Positions 11,146 through 20,971 of a stretch of 64,000 bases of DNA are shown one piece after another. The notes under the pieces are model-generated. The model was given only the letters and a program-made list of their open reading frames with translations, was not told where the DNA came from and ran no database searches. The stretch is from Salvia splendens (taxonomy: Eukaryota; Streptophyta; Magnoliopsida; Lamiales; Lamiaceae), in the NCBI RefSeq assembly GCF_004379255.2, contig NC_056037.1, positions 34,507,012 to 34,571,011 on the forward strand. Direction: 5' to 3'. The first letter of the stretch is position 1; every line of letters begins with the position of its first letter. The translations under genes and the position numbers were made by a program.

Positions 11146-11720
11146 CAGGTTATAGCGCAATCGGTAATAGGGGTGAGCAAAAAAACCGGAAACCGAATAT
11201 CCGAACCGAAACAAACCAAAATTTTGAAATTCGGTTCGGTTTTTTCAGTTTTTCGGTTCGGTTCGGTTCGGGTGAAGAAAAGAACCGAAAAACCGAAAAA
11301 TCAAATTATATATATATATATATTCTATTAATTTAATATATTATATTATATATAATATATATTCTTTTAATATATTCTACTATATAATATATATTATATA
11401 GTAATATTAATTTTATATTATATATAAATATTCTATTAGTATATATAAAATAAAATACACATATATAAATATATATTTATATTATATTTATTTTTTTCAG
11501 GTTTTTCGGTTTTGTTCGGGTTTTTTGGTTTTTAAAGTTCGATTTTCGATTTTTTGGTTTTACGGGTTCGGTTCGGTTTGGATTTTGAACTAAATTCGGT
11601 TTTTCGGTTTTGGCAAAAAATCGAACCGAAACTTGAATGCACACCTCTAATCGGTAATGTGGAGCTGTGGTGATCTTGACCTTGAGATCACGAGTTCAGA
11701 GGATACGCATCGCCATCTCG
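11146..11720 (+). repeat. tRNA-derived SINE head, split by a hAT MITE
   Basis: 11153-11163 (TAGCGCAATCG) matches the pol III A box TRGYNNARNNG exactly. After removing the hAT MITE the sequence continues GTGGAGCTGTGGTG..ACCTTGAGATCACGAGTTC, which resembles the B-box side of a tRNA-type head, though the B box is degenerate. A related piece (CCTTGAGATCAAGAGTTC) is present at 13238-13255. The SINE's 3' end is not identifiable. Confidence 0.4.
11168..11649. mobile_element. hAT MITE, 482 bp
   Basis: The termini are TAGGGGTGAGCA at left and TGCACACCTCTA at right (reverse complement TAGAGGTGTGCA). The 8-bp target duplication ATCGGTAA is perfect (11160-11167 and 11650-11657). Subterminal regions carry many CGGTTCGG / CCGAACCG words in both orientations, as in plant hAT elements. 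The centre (11310-11490) is almost pure A/T. There is no transposase coding. Confidence 0.88.
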
Positions 11721-13690
11721 ATGCGGGCTCGGACTCGGCGAGACGAGCTAGCATTGAGATAGCGATGCAGCCCTCCCGTCACGTCGCGTGTCCCTTCGCC
11801 TCGATGAAGCTGGTGAGCTCTGGCGCGAGGCGTGACGCCCACTAGCCGGCCCGCGAGTGGGCGTCTTCATGCTGACGCAATAAATAATTTTTTTAAAAAA
11901 AACCGATTTTCTGAAAAAAAAATTAAATTAAAATTGTAAAACGGTAATATTACCATTTGAATTAATTTTTTTTCCTTTTTTTTATTCTATAAATACTCTC
12001 ATTACCTCTTTCATTTTACACACAAACACACTATCTCTCATCTTTTTTTCTTCTCATCACTATCATATCATCTCTCTTTCCTCCCCAATTTCTGCAAAAA
12101 TGTCCGATGACGGAAAGTCAGGCGGCGAGGGCAGCTACAACTTGAACGCGTTTGTCGACTGGGGGGCATGTACAATGTTTTGGGTGCTTCGCCGGCGGAG
12201 TAATTTTTATAATTTAAGTGTGCAATTTTTAATTTCTAGTATTTTAAATTATGTGTTTTTTGTTTTTTTAAGATTTTAATTATGTGTTTTTTTAGGATTT
12301 TAAATTGTAATTTTCTTTTATTTAATGAAGTGTGTTTTTATTATTTGAATTTGTTGGAAATAAAAATAAAAAATGAAATTGAATGAATAGATAAGGGATG
12401 AGATGATTAAGAGATGGAGGGTTGCAGGTGCGGTCTCTTAGTTAAGACTAAGTTTATCGGCGTGGGAGGGTCGACCTCCACGTCAGAAATTCAATTAAAA
12501 AAAAATTAATTGACACAAGAGTCTCTCTCTCTCTTGGACCTAGGTCCGTTTCTCTCTTCCAACCGACCGAGAGGTCTCTCCACCTCTTTCACCCCTCAGC
12601 CAATGAGATTGTGCCAAATGGCACAATTTCATTGGCTGATATTATTATTTTTAATAATTAATATATTTTTAATATATTATATTAAAAAATTATAAAATTT
12701 ATACCAAAATTCATAATTTTTCTTCCTCTATATATAGAGACCACATTTGCTATAGTTTTGCACAAAAAAATATTATCTTTTCTCCTTCTATAATCCTTAT
12801 TGTTTAGTAGAATTTCATATTTTCTAGTTTCCCTTGTTGCTAGCTATGGAGGATGATGAGGATATTATATTTTTAGTTTGTCCTTTATTACGTTTTTCGA
12901 TAAATTTATAATAATAAGTATTTGATGTAATAATAATAGTATTAAAAATAATATAAAAATAAATATATAATAGTGTGGTTGGGTGGTCATTGATAAACCA
13001 TGAAAATATGTGTGGTTGGGTTGGGTGAATATTAATGATGTGGAAGATGATGTGGAGGAGATAAAAATGAATTAAATATTGAAAAAGTGGATGGTTGGGT
13101 TGGGTTGGGGGTTGCTGATAAACATGGTCTAAGAGATGATGTAAAAAGTGCAGTGAGACCCATGAATAGTTAAGAAATGAGACGGTATTGAGATGGTATT
13201 GAGACATGGATGTGGATAGCCTCAAACTCCATTACCTTGAGATCAAGAGTTCGAGTTCAAACTCTACCATCCGCATTTCTTATCCGTAATTAGTAACTTG
13301 TTGGGCTTAACTGGCCCATTAGACCTTACAATACCATATAAAATTAATGTTATATCCAATGAATATGGATAGGATTAAGAAGATACTGATTTCTACTAAA
13401 TTCAATGGTATTGACCTTTTCGAATATAAAGTTGCCACGATGATATCCTGGATGATTTGAACCGGAAAAAGTTGGGAGGATTATATATATAAAATCTACG
13501 CAAGTAACTTTTTTTTTTGCTGGGGATCGACTGTATCATATTATCAAATAAATTGGCTATTAGTATACTATTATGAAATGATTGATTAAATTTTAATTGA
13601 CTGTGTTGATTATGGTTAACGAATGCCGTTACAGAAAAGCCCAGGGGTATTCCAGTAATTTCAAGTAAACAATTATAAGAAGTTAGCCCT
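11721..13690. other. MITE-derived non-coding region
   Basis: This holds several repeat fragments: GC-rich words around 11830-11870 (GTGACGCCCAC / GTGGGCGTC, inverted), a leader-like stretch ending in a short ATG ORF at 12101 (MSDDGKSGGEGS, closed within about 40 codons), a hairpin at 12595-12640, and G-rich GGTTGGGTTGGG at 13090. A tRNA-like piece lies at 13238-13270. I find no gene. The fragments look like internally deleted DNA transposons, but I cannot pair their termini. Confidence 0.4.
12595..12640. repeat. Imperfect palindrome (20-bp arms)
   Basis: CAGCCAATGAGATTGTGCCA is followed within two bases by its near-perfect reverse complement TGGCACAATTTCATTGGCTG. The arms differ at one or two positions. 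It could be the end-to-end remains of a foldback element. Confidence 0.8.
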
Positions 13691-13811
13691 TCTTCTACCT
13701 GAACATATTTTTTCTTTCACCCAGCAGCTGTGGCATTTCTGAAATCTTCACCCCTTCTCGAAACTTCCACTGCCAGAATTCCTCCCTGAATTAGCACCGG
13801 ATCGGGCCTGG

Positions 13812-14590
13812 GTACGTTCAATATTTGAATATTTCGCCCTTTTACATCGGATGGAATTTCTTTCGTTTAATTATGTGAATTTTGTGAGATTTGGATCTTT
13901 TTTCTAGAGTTTTAATGGGGTAATTGTTGCTGGAGGCCAATCACGTAGGGTTTATGACTTAACATGCTTGATTTGCTAGTTTTATTTATGGTTTTCTGAT
14001 AATTGCGTGATTACTTTCATTAAAGGTGATTCTTTTTTCTGTTTTTTTTTTCTTTGGAAGTAGATTTTGTGAATTATCTTCGGTCCACCTCTCTTGTTTT
14101 TCGCCATACTTGAGATTTTTTTAATGTTCGTACGGTGAGATGAGAGAGTATCTTTTGAGTTTGTATGTTTACTCGGGCATACAAGCTTTTAATCCGAGGT
14201 TTGTATGTTGTTTGATTTTGATTAAGGTAAAACCGATTTGATTTGTTGGATCTCGGTAGTTAATTGTCTTTCTTATCTGTTTTCTGTGTTTTGCTTTTGT
14301 ATAAAGTGGAACTTTCGATAAATTAATGGTAATTTTTCAAACTATGTCCTAGTTTTTGAACTAAATCGATGGTAGTAATCAGCTTGCATTTGGTATGTTT
14401 TCTACCCTGTTTAGGGTTTTCTGGAGGTTGTAGCTCGTTTCATATGCTTATGTCAAAAAACGTCAAATAAAGTTTCATAATGGTTTCGGACTTTTGGTGA
14501 AGAAATATATGTGGTGATATTTCATGCTTTCTGTTATAAAAAATTGTATTGCCCGACGTTAAAACGATTGAATTGGATGATAGGAAGCAG
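13812..14590 (+). other. Probable leader intron of the DUF1644 gene
   Basis: A donor-like GGCCTGG|GTACG at 13812 and an acceptor-like GAAGCAG at 14584-14590 flank T-rich sequence. Upstream (about 13690-13811) lies a CT-rich exon-like leader. Downstream a 47-nt leader precedes ATG 14638. The boundaries are inferred from splice motifs only. Confidence 0.45.
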
Positions 14591-14637
14591 TTTCGGCGTG
14601 CAGAAGAACAGATCTTGTAGTTCTTTAATTTCTCAGA

Positions 14638-16008
14638 ATGCCAAAAGATAGGAGGGTGAATTCGTCATCTTTTGACCGGTCTATGGTGTCCCCTTATTCT
14701 TGCAGCTCGAAGGTATCAGATTGCAAGAATGGCAAAAGCTCTTCGCCTCAAGTCGGGGATGAGAAGGAGTGGGAAGAAGTTCGATGCCCTATTTGTATGG
14801 AGCAGCCCCACAATGCTGTCTTATTACTCTGTTCTTCCCATGAGAAAGGTTGCCGTCCTTTTATCTGTGACACAAGCTATCGACACTCTAATTGTTTCGA
14901 TCAGTACCGGAAGTCATCATCGGTAGCAGAAAATTTACATGCTTTATCAGAAGAACACCAGTCCAAGCTTGTATGCCCCCTGTGTCGAGGGACGGTGTCA
15001 GGGTGGGATGTTGTCTATCCTGCAAGAAAATTCTTGAATTCTAAGAAAAGAAGTTGTTCGTTAGAAACATGTAGCTTCGGTGGGAACTATGCAGAGCTGA
15101 GGAAGCATGCTAGGCTCGAGCACCCATCTGGACGCCCATCAGAGGCCACTCCCAATCGTCAGGCAAACTGGACAACGCTGGAGCAACAGAGGGACATCGA
15201 GGATGCACAAATATACCAGTCGGATATTGAGTACGATGACTTTGACATGTGGGCTGACTGGGATGAATTGCTTGCAGATGATTTCTGGAATTCAAGAAGT
15301 GAATTACTGGAGTGGATGGCTGACGATTTTTGGAGTGGAGGAAGCTTGTTTGATTTACCGAGTGGTATATCCAATTTTGACGATGATCTATCAACTTTAA
15401 GTGGCATCTCTATGCCACTTTTTGGCTCGTACTTTTCATTCCTGGAGGGTGACATAATGGATTCTGGCAATTCAAGAAATGGAGATGATGACATGATAGA
15501 TTCTGGCAGCTCGAGAAGCAGAGGAGATGGGCCGCAGTGGGGTACCGTATCTGGTTCAAGATTGAATCTTCATTTGGGAAATGCCGCAACAAATTCAGGG
15601 CCCGGGCCAACTTATCTTAGAGAAAATGATGCAAGTATTTCGAGGTCAAGACCAAACTATCAAAGGGATGCTGATGCGTTGAATTCAAGGTCGAGATCTG
15701 GCCATCACAGAGAAAATGTAAGAACAACTTCAAGCAATAGATCTAGTTATCGCAGTGTCAATGATCCTGCGAGTTCAAGGGCAAACAATTCAAACACTTC
15801 AAGATCAAGGTATTACAGAGAAATCGATCATGGAAGTTCGAGAAGGAGATCAAGTTATCGTAGGGAAAGTGAGCAGCGTGATTGGAGGTCGAGGTCGAGG
15901 TTTCCTCGTAGTAGGGAATTTGTTGCTCCCGTTAGAGGGTTTGGTACACGGAGTTTTCATGGCTCATCAAGACAGACGCGTAGTGAAAGGGGTGGTCGAG
16001 GAGATTGA
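14638..16008 (+). CDS. DUF1644 family zinc-binding protein
   Basis: Uninterrupted 456-residue ORF starting MPKDRRVNSS. Residues 50-90 carry the signature of plant DUF1644 proteins: CPICMEQPHNAVLL, CSSHEKGCRPFICDTS and YRHSNCFDQ. These are followed by a second Cys pair CPLCRG (113-118) and a C2H2-like stretch (CSLETCSFGGNYAELRKHAR, 140-159, plus His162). Together they resemble a RING-like plus zinc-finger fold. Members have been linked to stress responses in rice, but the biochemical activity is unknown. Residues 180-270 are acidic with a repeated (A)DDFW(N/S) motif (twice). Residues 270-456 are low-complexity and Ser/Arg/Asn-rich (SRSR, SSRRRSSYRRES), ending in an RG-rich tail (GGRGD). The coding part is intronless and a leader intron is likely upstream. 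No defects are seen. Confidence 0.88.
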   Translation: MPKDRRVNSSSFDRSMVSPYSCSSKVSDCKNGKSSSPQVGDEKEWEEVRCPICMEQPHNAVLLLCSSHEKGCRPFICDTSYRHSNCFDQYRKSSSVAENLHALSEEHQSKLVCPLCRGTVSGWDVVYPARKFLNSKKRSCSLETCSFGGNYAELRKHARLEHPSGRPSEATPNRQANWTTLEQQRDIEDAQIYQSDIEYDDFDMWADWDELLADDFWNSRSELLEWMADDFWSGGSLFDLPSGISNFDDDLSTLSGISMPLFGSYFSFLEGDIMDSGNSRNGDDDMIDSGSSRSRGDGPQWGTVSGSRLNLHLGNAATNSGPGPTYLRENDASISRSRPNYQRDADALNSRSRSGHHRENVRTTSSNRSSYRSVNDPASSRANNSNTSRSRYYREIDHGSSRRRSSYRRESEQRDWRSRSRFPRSREFVAPVRGFGTRSFHGSSRQTRSERGGRGD

Positions 16009-16062
16009 GAATGTACTAATATTCTTGTATTTGTTGCTTTCTTTTTGGCCTTTCGGATCTAA

Positions 16063-16099
16063 GTTTGTTGTTTGTTGTTTGTTGTTTGTTGTTTGTTGT
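16063..16099. repeat. Heptanucleotide microsatellite (TTTGTTG)n
   Basis: About five head-to-tail copies of TTTGTTG lie about 55 bp after the DUF1644 stop codon, in its likely 3' UTR. Confidence 0.85.
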
Positions 16100-16264
16100 C
16101 CAAGTCCAACTGTAGTACCTGAACTGCACATACAGTATTTTGATTGATTTTTTGAATTTTCTGATGATGAAAATAAGAGAAAGTTCCAATAAAATATGGG
16201 TGATTGGAGTTGTTTAGTTTTTGTCATTGATGTAACTAAGTTTTGCACGGTCCAAACAAAGTTA

Positions 16265-16682
16265 GAGCATCTCCAGTAGGCGGACATTCCACTAGGACAT
16301 CTACTAGGACATCCCAAAAACACCTTCTGCCATGTCACTAGGACTTCCCATCCCACTGCCACGTCACTAGGACATCCCCTCCTATGTCCGCCCTTCCCAC
16401 TAGGACATCCCGCAATAAAAAAATCACAATAATTTAATTACGTAAAAACGGAAATATAATTTTGACACGGAATAAAAAAAAATTCGGACGTCCGAGCGGG
16501 ACGTCCGACCCTTGCCACAGTGGCGGACGTCCGCCCCGCCCGTCGCAGGGACGTCCGAGGACACCCGACGTCCTCACGGGACGTCCGTATCCGACCCTAA
16601 ACGCTACAGTGGCGGACGTCCGGGTCGCCCGTCGCGACGTCCGACCGGATGTCCGACCAGACGTCCGCCATTGGAGATGCTC
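16265..16682. mobile_element. Tourist-like (PIF/Harbinger) MITE, 418 bp, complete
   Basis: The terminal inverted repeats are GAGCATCTCCAGTAGGCGGAC at left and GTCCGCCATTGGAGATGCTC at right. TTA flanks both ends (16262-16264, 16683-16685). The left part repeats CCCACTAGGACATCC. The right half (16480-16670) holds about eight GACGTCC words, most in the palindrome CGGACGTCCG. No coding capacity. Confidence 0.88.
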
Positions 16683-16746
16683 TTATAATCCAGAAATTTA
16701 TTATTTCTTCTTTTTCTTCAATAGTGGTAGGAGTACTACTTATATA

Positions 16747-17001
16747 CTATTCTGTCCGTCATTAAATGTCTTATTTTTTCTTTTTCGTTCGTCCGCCAAT
16801 AAATGTCTCATTTCATTTTTACTATATTTGATAAGTGACCCTACATTCCACTAACTTATTTCATTCACATTTTATTATAAAATCAATATATAAAAGTATA
16901 TCCCACATTCCATTAATTTTTCTATCCATTTTATTCCATAAAGTCAAACAATTTCCTAAAACTCGTGTCGGTCAAATATGAGACATTTAATCACAGGGGA
17001 G
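16747..17001. mobile_element. Stowaway-like MITE, 255 bp
   Basis: The left end CTATTCTGTCCGTCATTAA is mirrored at the right by TTTAATCACAGGGGAG (reverse complement CTCCCCTGTGATTAAA). The arms continue AATGTCTTA / AATGTCTCA inward. TA flanks both ends (16745-16746, 17002-17003), as in Tc1/mariner Stowaway MITEs. Confidence 0.75.
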
Positions 17002-17499
17002 TATTAGAAATCTTTATTTGTTTATTAAATCATCTCATTTTAAATTCTTATAGCATGCTTAATCTGATGAAATCTTTTACAAAAGTTTCAGAAAGATGAG
17101 GAATAACCGAATAGTAATAGTTGAACGATTTATCATCATCTAGAAGCATTTTTTACAAGTACTAGTACTACTTTCCTCGGGACCAGTTGTAATATTTGAT
17201 CTAAGAGCATCCGTAACGGCGGCCGTCCCGGCGGACGTCCGATCCGCGTACCGGAAGTCCGCGAGGGACGTCCGCCATTAGGCAGCAGGGAGGCGGACGC
17301 GGACGTGCGTTACTGACACCGGAGTTCCGCGGCATTCCGGGGACGTCCGTCATGACGTCCGCCATTGCGGTGCCACGACGGATGTCTCGATTTTTAATTT
17401 TAAAAAAACTCTATATATACAGCTCGTTGAACTTCATTTCATTCGCACCACTTGTTTTAACGAGTTTCTCTCTCTCTACTTTCATTTTTTTGAAGATAA

Positions 17500-18925
17500 A
17501 TGCAGCACCACGATAGTGATTCCCCCGGCACGAGCGATTCACAAATGCCGACTTTTTCCGTTAGAGTTGGGGGGAAATGCCGGCGGAAGTGCACTGATAT
17601 CCGGGATGATGCCCGAAATGGCGCCGATGATGCCCCAACCCCAAATGGCGGGGATGATGCCCGGGTACTACAATATGTACCCCCTTGGTGTGGGATGGTG
17701 CCCCAAATGCTCCAAATGCCCGGGATGAGTGCCGCGATGACGGGGATGATGCCCCAAATGCCCGGAATGATGATGCTCGAGATGATGCAGGGCATGCCTG
17801 ACGCTGCGGGAGGTCCCCCAATCACTTAGGGACAATGTCTATCGCCCCTACATGGATTTATTGTCTAGTGATTCCCCCCAGAGTACTCCTCTGGAGACTC
17901 AGTTCACCGGCATTGAGACTTTCTCTTTTGAGGAGTTGGGGCTATCTCCGGTCAGGGAGTCTCCCACTGAGATGCCACTGGCGGCAAGGAGAACGCGGAA
18001 GCGAGGGAGAGGGAAGGGCAATGTCACTACCTCGTCCTCGCGTGTGGGGAACGAGGATGGGGCGGGGGGCGAGTAGGAGGGGGAGGAAGCCGGCGGGAGA
18101 AAGAGGACCATCTGGAGCATAGGGGAGTGCGTCGCGCTAGTGAAGGCTTGGATCAGTGTAGTCGAGGATCCCTACGTCGGGGCTAACCAGCATATCGACA
18201 GAATGTGGTGGCGCATTAGCCAAAACTACCTCCAATTCAAAACGCCAGGTGGGAAGCCTCACGATGGAGAGCAATGCCAGAAACAGTAGGAGCGGCTGAG
18301 GAGGCAGCTCAGCCGATTTGCTGGCATCTACCAAAACAACCTCCGCACGTCAACCAGTGGCATGTCCGCCGATGATGTGAAGCTTCTGTCTCACCAGCAG
18401 TTCCCCGACAGTGAATTGGGTTTCAGGGAATTCAAATATTGGGAGGTCTATCTTGTGGTGCAGACTTCCGCCAAGTTTAGTTCGTGTGTTGAAGCCGGCT
18501 GGCCGAACCGGACGAAGATCAACGCCTTCGGGGAGTACAGCAGCAGTGCCGGTTCCCACGAACTCCCTGACGCCGAGGCAGAGTTTTCGACCCCTCAATC
18601 GTCTTCCCGCCGCCGTCGCCCGGTTGGGCAAAAGACCGCGGTGCGGATGGCTAGGGGAAGCGCCAGCGGGTCCCCCGAGGTCCAATCGGTAGCTCCTTCT
18701 CAGATCGATCCCGAGCTCCCCTCACTCGCCCGCATACAACAGCATGAGACCCTGATACACACCATGGAGAAGTGGTATGCAGTGACTGACCCCTTATACA
18801 AGTTGATGCTGAAGGATGTCATCGACAGTATGCGGCGTGATTTGGGGATGCCATCCTTGCCCGTGAGTGAAGCCGGGACCGGCCACGGGCACGATGGGAC
18901 TGGCGGCGGGGACGACGAGGAGTGA
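17500..18925 (+). pseudogene. Myb/SANT-like ORF of the second Harbinger element, multiply broken
   Basis: The reading frame opens at ATG 17500 with a Met/Pro/Gly-rich N-terminus (MPQMPGMMMLEMMQGMP) and hits a stop near 17829. It resumes in another phase (SSDSPQSTPLETQF, RRTRKRGRGKGN), shifts again near 18070, and then gives YVGANQHIDRMWWRISQNYL, the hallmark of the GST-T3-like / NAM-associated Harbinger partner ORF. A TAG at about 18286 follows. The last part (18362-18925) is open: an E-x-Y-W-like helix (REFKYWEVYLVV), a Ser/Arg-rich linker and a C-terminal helix (DPLYKLMLKDVIDSMRRDLG). The family is the same as the pseudogene at 8507, but the proteins are very diverged, so these are two lineages and not copies of one insertion. 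Confidence 0.65.
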
Positions 18926-19147
18926 GACGGGGGCTGCATTTGTGAAGCTTGAGGCTGTTTTTTTAACTATGTATTTTTTTAATAATAATTATGTATGTTT
19001 TTTGTTTTAAATAAATTGGTTGCATTTTCTCCATATTCGTGTCGAAATTTTAATTCCATAGATTGTTTAATTTGGTGAATTTGTGAATTTTTATTATTGT
19101 GGATGTCCGTCGGGATGTCGTTGGGGATGTCCGTCATTGTGCAGTGG

Positions 19148-20100
19148 CAGGGGCGGAGGGAGGGTGGGGCCAGGGGGGCCATGGTCCCCCCACTAATTCT
19201 TAAAAAACTTAGGGGTATTTTAGTAATTTCACAATAATTATAATTTATAATAAATATAATATTAGAGATAGGTTTCAGCAAAATATATATGAATTGTGCC
19301 TCTTAATTTAGCGTATTCATTCTGCCGTTCCAATCCAAGTCTGAATTTAGCGTATTCATTCTGTCGTTCCAAGGCTGAAATCTGGTAAACTAGAACTAGG
19401 TATATTCAAAACTCAAATATAATTCAATTAATTTTTCTACATATGTTGTTTTTTTGTTTGGCTGCAATAATAATTCAAAGGGGGAGAAAGAAGATAGCTT
19501 ATGTAATTCAATGGCTACGGACTACGGTGGTTCTATAGTTGGAATTTTATAACTCCAATTCTTTATTTGATGTGTGTGTTAATAGTTTTGCATACAGAAA
19601 ATATCAAATATTTTGAACTTAATCAGTGTTGACTATTTTTGTAGGTATATGGATCGTTATTTTCGATGTGCGCATAGATGAAAAGTTTTCACAAATATCA
19701 GGAATCAGTGGTCTTGCTCAAAAGATGGTTTCTACAAGGAAACATGAAGTTTTTCCAATGGTTTATTCATTAGTTAAGTTGTCATTGATCTTACCAGTTG
19801 CCACTGCATCAGTAGAAAGAGCCTTTTCAGCAATGAAGATCATCAAGACTTCTCTACGTAATAGCATGGGAGACCAACTATTGAATGATTGCTTAGTTCC
19901 TTATATCGAAAAGGATGTGTTTGTTAAAGTTACCAATGAAACTATTATGCAGCGTTTTCAGAAGATGAAGAATAGAAGACAAATGTTATGATGTGATTGC
20001 ATTTGACTTTTACATTTTGAACCTTATAATTTAATTTATGTAATTTTTTTTGAAGTTTAATTTTGAACCCTCTATTATAAAATCTCTGGCTCCGCCACTG
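19148..20100 (+). mobile_element. Internally deleted hAT transposon, 953 bp, nested in the Harbinger element
   Basis: The left end CAGGGGCGGAGGGAG and right end CTCTGGCTCCGCCACTG (reverse complement CAGTGGCGGAGCCAGAG) are inverted repeats of the hAT type. The 8-bp target duplication is TGCAGTGG (19140-19147) against TGCAGTGA (20101-20108), one mismatch. It contains only the 3' end of a transposase gene. Confidence 0.82.
19626..19991 (+). pseudogene. hAT transposase, C-terminal dimerisation domain remnant
   Basis: About 120 codons open to TGA at 19989-19991. They include VFPMVYSLVKLSLILPVATA, then SVERAFSAMKIIKTSLRNSM and LNDCLVPYIEKDVF, the conserved hAT C-terminal dimerisation region of plant zinc-finger MYM/TTF-type transposases. 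The DNA-binding and catalytic parts (first Asp, Cys/His) are absent, and there is no ATG at the start of the open stretch. This is a leftover of an internal deletion and not a gene. Confidence 0.85.
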
Positions 20101-20160
20101 TGCAGTGAGATATCCTTATGACGTGGCAGTGCAGTGGAATGTCCTTATGACGATATGCCC

Positions 20161-20971
20161 GTAGACAGTCAATTTTAGACTAAAATTTTTAGTTCAAATT
20201 ATGATATTCATAAAATGGTCACTTAATTTCATAGGTAGACGTACCTTACGTACTTAACAATATTGAATTCATAATTATAGTATGAAGTAATTTAAATATG
20301 ATACTGAATATTTTTGGAGGAATTCGCCAATATTATCATGTACCCTAAATTCGCCAATATTAGCAAAATAAATTCTCCATTAAACCATTTTATTGTTATT
20401 ACAGTAACACAATAAATGAGCCTATTACCGTTATAGATGTCGACACTTCAACTCAATATTGCAATGATCAATTGCTTGCATCCACAATCCAGCAAAAAAA
20501 ATCAACTTTCAGAAATATTGTAGAGTTGCAGTTACATACTACTCCTACATTTTACTTAAAACATAAAAACATCAATTCTAAAATTCTAATATGGGCTAAA
20601 GGGCTGTATGGAATTTATACACTTTATATAGAAGATGTGACTAGGCAGCATAACTAGCAATTAGATTATTTCAACCACCTTCAGAACTCGAAAAATCAAA
20701 ACAATATAGAAAAAGAAAAAACAAATAAACAATTATTGTATCCTCAATGGTTTGAAAAAATTGAAATCCATAATTTCTATGGATCACCTTCCCATGTTGT
20801 AAATCCCAAAAGAAGGAGAGGAGAATCAGGTTCAATTGTTGCCAAAGCAACAAGGCCATGGTGAAAGCAGTTCGTTCCGAAAACCAATGAGTTTCGAACC
20901 CTGAAGAATGTTGCAAAATTCCTCATCCTGTCACCAGATCTTATTCTGGCAGAAATTTGCCAGACTATCTT
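20161..20971. other. Intergenic DNA, COX5b 3' side
   Basis: AT-rich. About 20660-20971 is likely the 3' UTR of the minus-strand COX5b gene. No ORF or repeat with clear ends is seen. Confidence 0.45.

Larger units (their letters stand above)
17205..20160 (+). mobile_element. Second PIF/Harbinger-type element, right end eroded, with a nested hAT
   Basis: The left end GAGCATCCGTAACGGCGG follows TAA (17202-17204). The first 190 bp are GGACGTCCG-rich like the MITE at 16265. A TATA box (CTATATATA, about 17411) precedes a Myb/SANT-like ORF. The 3' subterminal part (GGATGTCCGT words, GTGCAGTGG, TTATGACGTGGCAGT) is split by the hAT at 19148-20100 and resumes to about 20160. The expected GGATGCTC+TTA terminus was not found. 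Confidence 0.6.

Noticed and set aside
11121..11336. 71-codon ORF over the hAT MITE left end
   Set aside because: Built from the CGGTTCGG subterminal repeats and spans the insertion border; not a gene.
15967..16362. Gln/Thr/Asn-rich minus-strand ORF
   Set aside because: Produced by reading the TTTGTTG microsatellite backwards.
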